From Bacteroidota bacterium (GTDB lineage Bacteria; Bacteroidota; Bacteroidia; B-17B0; Aurantibacillaceae), in contig CANFQR010000018.1 of assembly GCA_947449125.1 (NCBI GenBank), forward strand, positions 1 to 11,663: a stretch of 11,663 bases of DNA, in the 5' to 3' direction. The notes under the pieces are model-generated. The model did no database searches and had not been told where the DNA came from. It was given only the letters and a program-made list of their open reading frames with translations. The translations under genes were made by a program, and so were the position numbers. Shown piece by piece: positions 7,900 through 11,663 of this stretch (positions are counted from its first letter, which is position 1; each line of letters opens with the position of its first letter).

Positions 7900-9405
7900 T
7901 TACCTTGGGTTGCTGAAAATTTCGTTAAATTGATTGTCTTGCAAGCCTGTAGGGCTCAGATTATCAGGATTACCAATACCGTCGTTATTTCGACGTGTAA
8001 CTTCAAAGCGCCACCTTTCGTTATAAGTTTCGCCACGCATATCGCTGTGAACTAAAACATGACAATCGTCGCCTATGTTTTTGTTTACAAATACAAATTT
8101 CCGGTTACTAAAAACTTGTCTGTTTACATTATCGGTTAAACGATAATATTGCCAAATTTCGTAAGGAAAGGTATTCACTTCGGTATTTTGCACACTTCTT
8201 TGATTAGGTTTCCCATATTGTAAATAAACTCTTCCGCGTTCGGTATAGTAGCCTTTTTGCTTACCACATTTAAACAACACCATAACTTCCTGAACATTTT
8301 TATAGTATTCTGCCCACATTTTTAGTGGGTTAGCTGTATCGCCAGCGCGGCGTTTCCAAAAATCAATCACAAAATTTTTCATTAGAGTAGGGTCTTTTTT
8401 GATAGCCTGATTAATTATTCGTTCCTTGTCATTGCCATCGGCTATGGGCCATAGGCATTCTACAAACATTTTCAAAGTATCGGTATTGTTACAAGCACCA
8501 AAATAATCGTTAACAGTTTTTTTTCTGTTGTATTCAAAAAGTTTTACGGCATCTAAAGTTTTATTTAGACGTTGAAAAAAATATTTTTTCTGAAGATGCG
8601 TAATATTGTTTTCGTCTTTTAGTTCTATAACTAAATTATAGTTGCCGCTCGTTAAATTGCTAATGTTCAATTTTGCGAGCAAAGGGTTTACCTTTTGCGA
8701 AATTTGTTTTTTAAAATCGCCGATGTTATTTAATTTAATTAGACTATTACTATTTTCGAGATAATATAAATAAACAAATGCTTTGTTTTTTCCGAGTGCA
8801 GTGTCTGTGTTATACGCTTCAAAATAAAAAGATAGTTCATTAACAGATTCAGGGAAATAATTGACATTATATGGTATAAGATCAAATCCACTTTTAGAAA
8901 TTGAACTTGGCTGAGTGGTTTTTTTATAACTTTCTAAAACTTGAATGGCTGACGATTGAATTTGAGATGAATTGTAGTTAATCCAGAAGGTGTCTTTAAT
9001 AGTTGTATTTTTTTTGTGGGGGGTATTTTTGTCGTTTATATTAATTAGAAGGGTATATTTTCCATTAGGTAAAGAATATCTCTGATTATCAATAAAAGCT
9101 GGAAAATTAAGTGTATCAGAAAATAATGGGCCAATTAAATTGTATTTGTTTGCTTTAATTAGAGAGCTGTCTTTAAGTATTTTAACTTCAATGTTTACTG
9201 AATTTTGGTAGTTATTATTGATTTTTTTAGGGTACAATGAATTGCCTAAAAAAGTTATGTAAGTTTCAATATATGGTTGGTTTGTAGGGGTATTAAAGAT
9301 GCCTTTATTGAAGTAAGCCATAACTTGAGCCTGCAAACAAACAGGAAAAACTAAAAGAATTAAAAAAATAAATGCTTGTTTATTAATGTTTTGCGATTTT
9401 ATCAT
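7900..9405 (-). CDS. Exported GWxTD domain-containing protein
   Basis: A 501-aa protein with a Sec signal peptide: basic start MIKSQNINKQ, hydrophobic AFIFLILLVFPVCL, cleavage probably after LQAQ (27). The N-terminal half (about 28-280) looks beta-rich, with Ig-like stretches such as LPNGKYTLLININD (112-125) and LTSGNYNLVIELKD (251-264). The second part carries the GWxTD-type domain: FWKRRAGDTANPLKMWAEYY (349-368), then KGYYTERGRVYLQYGKP (384-400), YEIWQYY (415-421), FVFV (437-440) and RWRFE (464-468). The name-giving motif has drifted: GYYTE (385-389) stands in place of G-W-x-T-D, while the following RGRVYLQYGKP is well kept. The function of the family is unknown; it is common in Bacteroidota envelopes. 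It is co-oriented with the glycosyltransferase 5 bp downstream and divergent from the tRNA gene across 76 bp. It contains two adjacent homopolymer runs (8 T at 9008-9015 and 6 G at 9018-9023 on the plus strand). Confidence 0.87.
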   Translation of the reverse strand: MIKSQNINKQAFIFLILLVFPVCLQAQVMAYFNKGIFNTPTNQPYIETYITFLGNSLYPKKINNNYQNSVNIEVKILKDSSLIKANKYNLIGPLFSDTLNFPAFIDNQRYSLPNGKYTLLININDKNTPHKKNTTIKDTFWINYNSSQIQSSAIQVLESYKKTTQPSSISKSGFDLIPYNVNYFPESVNELSFYFEAYNTDTALGKNKAFVYLYYLENSNSLIKLNNIGDFKKQISQKVNPLLAKLNISNLTSGNYNLVIELKDENNITHLQKKYFFQRLNKTLDAVKLFEYNRKKTVNDYFGACNNTDTLKMFVECLWPIADGNDKERIINQAIKKDPTLMKNFVIDFWKRRAGDTANPLKMWAEYYKNVQEVMVLFKCGKQKGYYTERGRVYLQYGKPNQRSVQNTEVNTFPYEIWQYYRLTDNVNRQVFSNRKFVFVNKNIGDDCHVLVHSDMRGETYNERWRFEVTRRNNDGIGNPDNLSPTGLQDNQFNEIFSNPR

Positions 9406-9446
9406 TGAACAGTTTTTAAAGTTATATATTTTTTTTTCAAAATTGG

Positions 9447-9476
9447 TTTGATAAATAAAAAAAATGAGTAATTTCG
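9447..9476 (+). promoter_or_regulatory. Bacteroidota-type promoter of tRNA-Ser
   Basis: TTTG at 9447-9450 and TAATTTCG at 9469-9476 fit the phylum's -33 (TTTG) and -7 (TAnnTTTG) elements. The -7 box has one mismatch, and the 18-nt spacer is slightly shorter than usual. Transcription would begin about where the tRNA does (9482), so the 5' leader would be only a few bases at most. The divergent GWxTD gene must use the same 76-bp gap, but I saw no good match for its promoter. Confidence 0.5.
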
Positions 9477-9481
9477 CCCCC

Positions 9482-9569
9482 GGAGAAATGGCAGAGTGGT
9501 CGAATGCGGCAGTCTTGAAAACTGTTGACTGTAATAGGTCCGGGGGTTCGAATCCCTCTTTCTCCGCCA
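9482..9569 (+). tRNA. tRNA-Ser (anticodon UGA)
   Basis: Class II tRNA of 88 nt including an encoded CCA. The acceptor stem GGAGAAA (9482-9488) pairs with TTTCTCC (9559-9565), followed by discriminator G (9566) and CCA (9567-9569). The anticodon stem is GCAGT/ACTGT around loop CTTGAAA (9514-9520), with anticodon TGA at 9516-9518, which reads UCA. The long variable arm of 16 nt (9526-9541) has a GACT/GGTC stem, diagnostic of serine. The T arm is GGGGG-TTCGAAT-CCCTC (9542-9558). A promoter and a terminator flank it closely, so it is a single-gene transcript. Confidence 0.98.
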
Positions 9570-9577
9570 GTTAAATC

Positions 9578-9609
9578 AAAGCCCCAATATTTATTGGGGC
9601 TTTTTTTTT
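9578..9609 (+). terminator. Intrinsic terminator of tRNA-Ser
   Basis: A perfect 11-bp stem, AAAGCCCCAAT (9578-9588) with ATTGGGGCTTT (9593-9603), closes on the 4-nt loop ATTT. Nine T follow the GC-rich part of the stem (9601-9609). It lies 8 nt after the CCA end and is the strongest terminator in the window. Confidence 0.95.
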
Positions 9610-9821
9610 AATTTTAGTAAAACTAAATATGTTTTTCATCCATCTAGGTGTTGGAAAAGATAACTCCTTTATCATAGAACTAATTTCTGTAAATGTTTTT
9701 CACTTTGATTTCTTTAACTTCAAGCCAAGTCTAGAATTACGATGGTGAAATTGGTCTTAACTTCAATCGACCTTACATTTTAATTAAACAACTCGAATGG
9801 CTAAATGTTCAATCCACTATC

Positions 9822-9883
9822 AGCCTGGGGCTTCGAAGCCAATTTTCATCTATCTATAAATTATAGCAAGAAAAATCTTCTTG
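9822..9883. repeat. Three successive small inverted repeats upstream of the 85-aa gene
   Basis: First, a 12-bp perfect palindrome GGCTTCGAAGCC (9829-9840); its left half can instead pair with AGCC at 9822-9825 across TGG, so two hairpins exclude each other. Second, CTATAA-A-TTATAG (9854-9866). Third, directly abutting, CAAGAA-AAATC-TTCTTG (9867-9883). Each alone could be chance in AT-rich DNA; the close succession is what stands out. Role unknown. Confidence 0.45.
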
Positions 9884-9888
9884 ATATG

Positions 9889-9907
9889 ATAACTTAGAGT
9901 AAGTTAT
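9889..9907. promoter_or_regulatory. Perfect 8-bp inverted repeat just before a start codon
   Basis: ATAACTTA-GAG-TAAGTTAT is an 8-bp perfect inverted repeat with a 3-nt centre. It ends 4 nt before the ATG at 9912. It could be a protein operator or, in the mRNA, a hairpin occluding the ribosome binding region. No partner regulator is visible, so the function is inferred only from position and symmetry. Confidence 0.45.
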
Positions 9908-9911
9908 TGGT

Positions 9912-10169
9912 ATGTTAAAAGAAAATTTTAGTGAACTTAATCTTCAGGAAAAAGTTGATTACATAAACAAATACGGTGAACTAATTAATGAAAAGGTTTA
10001 TTACGAGTACAACATCAGTTTAATATTAGTTGAGAATTTTTATGTTGAACTTTTTTATTCTCGTCAATTAAATCAAATCTCTGGAATAGAAATTCAAGAA
10101 AATAGGCAACTATTATTTGAGTACGTTAAGGATATTGACTTGCAGGAAATTACAAGATTACTTAAATAA
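9912..10169 (+). CDS. Small protein of unknown function, 85 aa
   Basis: I do not recognise this gene with certainty. The protein is acidic-amphipathic, with no signal peptide or membrane segment: it starts MLKENFSELNLQEKVDYINK, has a central aromatic strand-like part (YYEYNISLILVENFYVELFY, about 29-48) and ends in a helical FEYVKDIDLQEITRLLK. The pattern of a short helix, a pair of strands with FYVELFY, and a terminal helix resembles small uncharacterised cytosolic Bacteroidota proteins I recall, but I cannot name a family. Frame length and composition support a real gene. An 8-bp inverted repeat ends 4 nt upstream of the ATG and there is no Shine-Dalgarno sequence. It ends 8 bp from the stop of the convergent barrel gene. 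Its position behind a tRNA gene leaves open that it is an accessory gene. Confidence 0.65.
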   Translation: MLKENFSELNLQEKVDYINKYGELINEKVYYEYNISLILVENFYVELFYSRQLNQISGIEIQENRQLLFEYVKDIDLQEITRLLK

Positions 10170-10177
10170 GCTCCTAC

Positions 10178-11663
10178 TTAATAGCCTCCGCCATCATAAC
10201 GACGGTAAGGCATTCCTTGCATGTTACGCATTGGATTTTCTTCAGTTTCAGTTTTTGGTTGCATGCCGCTCTTAAACTTTTTAAAAGTATAAGTTATGGT
10301 TATCATAAAATAACGCCTTAATACCGTAGTGTTAAAATCTTCGGTATAATTTCCGGTAATTGTTCTTCCAATGCTGCGGTTCTGATTGAGTAAATCAAAA
10401 ACCGAAACTTTTGTTTCAAACGATTTGTCTTTTAAAAATTTGTAACCAAAATAAGCATTCCATAAAAAATACTCCTGATTAAAATTTTGACTTAAGCCAT
10501 TGTAAGAATTATACACAAGGTCTGTATTTAAAACAAACCCATTTAAAAATAACCAGTTAAATTTAAATGTTGTTGATTGAGAAATAAACTTATTGTTTGA
10601 CTGTTTTTGAACTGAATTGTTTACCAGATTATAGGAGCCGTTATAAGCAATCGAAAAATCGAGTTCTTTGCTTATGTTGCTTCCAACAAAAATACCGCCA
10701 TTAAAGGCATAGTTGTCAGAAATGTTTATAACGTTGTTTATGAGTGATGGGTAGTGGTTTAGCGATGTACCTCCATTTATATTTAAATTACTTTTTATGG
10801 CTGTAACCGGAAAACCATACACAAAAAATACGCGCGCACTGTAATATCCATTTAAATTTATTGGTTTTGTTAGCTGACTTCCGGCTTTAGCCAAATAGCC
10901 TTGTATATTTGAATCAGACTGCAGAATATAATTAGCATTACTGATATAATTGTTTATATAGCTACCATTCATAAACACCATGGCGTTGCGAGAAGTTTGT
11001 GTGTTGAAACCACCGAATCTTGCAAAGAAATTATTTTCAAACGTTTGTTTTAATTCGCTGTTTCCAGATTTTAATTGTATCGGATTTGAAATATCTAAAA
11101 CATTTTGCAGTTGAGATACAGATGGAATATTGGTTGATGTTCTGTAATTCACTCTAAGGTTTTTACTTTTACTGAATTTGTAGTTAAGTTGAGCATTTGG
11201 TAAAATCGTTTTAAATGATTTGTTAATTATAAATTCTGCCGGAAAAGTTTGTTGACCTTTTAATGTTGCATCTTGAGCATCTGCACCAAAACTAAAGTTT
11301 AATTTGTCTTTTTGATAGCGATAGCTCAAGCCTCCTTTTTGTGCAATAAAAACATTATTATATTTGTTTGAAAGCGCGGTGTTAAAACTATTAAATGCGC
11401 CTGAGTTGTTGTCAAAATCATTTGTTTGTTTATCTGAAAATCCTTCAGTATAGGTGGGGTTATAACTAATTTGTATTTGAGAGTTATTATTTAAAGGTTC
11501 GGTATATGACAGTGTTGGGGATATTTTTTTTGTATTTGACAAGGTTGTATAAGTTTGATTTAAAGTGGTTGCTAAACTATCGTTATAATAATACTGTGAG
11601 TTATATGTGCCGTTATTTTTTTTGTCAGCTAATTGAGTAATTATATTTAAAGAAATTGTTCTA
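10178..11663 (-). CDS. Outer-membrane beta-barrel protein (TonB-receptor-like, OMP_b-brl_3 type), 5' end beyond window
   Basis: The frame is open to the right edge, so only the C-terminal 494 residues are seen. A TTG at 11542 is an ordinary internal Leu codon, not the start; 40 in-frame codons precede it. The sequence is built of alternating polar/aromatic strands joined by Asn/Ser-rich loops, as in outer-membrane barrels. Its end matches the C-terminal part of the Bacteroidota 'outer membrane beta-barrel family': FLWNAYFGYKFLKDKSFE, then VSVFDLLNQNRSIGRTITGN, then VLRRYFMITITYTFKKF as the likely last strand. These proteins usually begin with a carboxypeptidase-regulatory-like domain and a plug, which would lie outside the window. 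A tail of about 28 residues rich in Met, Gly and Glu (MQPKTETEEN...YRRYDGGGY) follows the barrel. The substrate is unknown. The gene converges with the 85-aa gene. Confidence 0.86.
   Translation of the reverse strand, partial: RTISLNIITQLADKKNNGTYNSQYYYNDSLATTLNQTYTTLSNTKKISPTLSYTEPLNNNSQIQISYNPTYTEGFSDKQTNDFDNNSGAFNSFNTALSNKYNNVFIAQKGGLSYRYQKDKLNFSFGADAQDATLKGQQTFPAEFIINKSFKTILPNAQLNYKFSKSKNLRVNYRTSTNIPSVSQLQNVLDISNPIQLKSGNSELKQTFENNFFARFGGFNTQTSRNAMVFMNGSYINNYISNANYILQSDSNIQGYLAKAGSQLTKPINLNGYYSARVFFVYGFPVTAIKSNLNINGGTSLNHYPSLINNVINISDNYAFNGGIFVGSNISKELDFSIAYNGSYNLVNNSVQKQSNNKFISQSTTFKFNWLFLNGFVLNTDLVYNSYNGLSQNFNQEYFLWNAYFGYKFLKDKSFETKVSVFDLLNQNRSIGRTITGNYTEDFNTTVLRRYFMITITYTFKKFKSGMQPKTETEENPMRNMQGMPYRRYDGGGY

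Larger units (their letters stand above)
9610..9911. other. Gene-poor stretch between tRNA-Ser and the 85-aa gene
   Basis: About 300 bp with no convincing gene on either strand. The longest plus-strand frame with an ATG is 39 codons (9629-9748), and another stop-free stretch of about 43 codons (9735-9863) lacks a start; neither resembles a known family. Several short words recur here: ATGTTTTTCA (9629, 9693), TTAACTTCAA (9714, 9757) and TTTTCATCyATCTA (9633, 9843). The right part holds a run of small inverted repeats (9822-9907). It could be leader and regulatory DNA of the small gene, or the remains of a decayed gene. I saw no copy of the tRNA 3' end that would mark an integrated element. 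Confidence 0.6.

Noticed and set aside
9613..9627. TTTAGT-AAA-ACTAAA inverted repeat
   Set aside because: Six AT-rich base pairs directly after the T-run are likely chance in this composition.
9482..9628. Minus-strand reading through tRNA-Ser and its terminator giving a GGERGIRT-type peptide
   Set aside because: This is a well-known spurious translation of antisense serine tRNA, not a protein.
9629..9748. 39-codon plus-strand frame starting ATG after the tRNA terminator
   Set aside because: Short, Phe-rich, with no recognisable similarity, and it starts just after a strong terminator without a visible promoter.
11540..11542. TTG at 11542 as the start of the outer-membrane protein
   Set aside because: The same frame continues open with barrel-like sequence to the window edge, so the gene is cut by the window rather than starting here.
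9482..11663. Integrated mobile element using tRNA-Ser as attachment site
   Set aside because: No integrase, no repeat of the tRNA 3' end and no mobility genes in the visible part; an element cannot be supported.
1..11663. CRISPR array, insertion sequences or a toxin-antitoxin module
   Set aside because: No regularly spaced repeats, transposase, terminal inverted repeats or recognisable toxin/antitoxin pair were seen.

Overview
The window looks like chromosomal DNA of a member of the Bacteroidota. By eye it is AT-rich, and starts generally lack Shine-Dalgarno sequences. It combines families typical of that phylum: a GWxTD-domain exported protein, a Bacteroidota-type GlmU-like protein, a secreted endonuclease I and a large outer-membrane beta-barrel of the TonB-receptor type. 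I cannot place it below phylum level. There is no integrase, transposase, phage gene, CRISPR array or rRNA. Most of the window is ordinary core-genome content.

Layout. On the minus strand, from right to left: recR (5170 to 4553), clpB (4394 to 1800) with a clear intrinsic terminator just after it (1777 to 1735), then a two-gene unit made of the GlmU-like gene (1665 to 487) and the 5' part of an endonuclease I gene (478 to the left edge). Divergent from recR, a sodium/solute symporter runs on the plus strand (5314 to 6846). It ends four bases from the 3' end of a second minus-strand pair: a GWxTD protein (9405 to 7900) followed after 5 bp by a family 2 glycosyltransferase (7894 to 6851). Divergent from that pair is tRNA-Ser(UGA) (9482 to 9569), with a Bacteroidota-type promoter and a strong terminator. 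Next come about 300 bp without a convincing gene, rich in small inverted repeats, and then an unrecognised 85-aa gene (9912 to 10169). This is tail-to-tail with the C-terminal part of an outer-membrane beta-barrel protein that runs off the right edge (10178 to 11663).

How the genes fit together. RecR (recombinational repair) and ClpB (disaggregation of heat-damaged proteins) are housekeeping. The symporter, the glycosyltransferase/GWxTD pair, the endonuclease and the barrel protein are envelope or export functions with no shared pathway I can demonstrate. The least explained part is 9610 to 10169, between the tRNA and the barrel gene. It holds a gene-poor stretch, a cluster of palindromes ending 4 bp before a start codon, and a small protein of unknown function. 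I found no convincing new multi-gene system.
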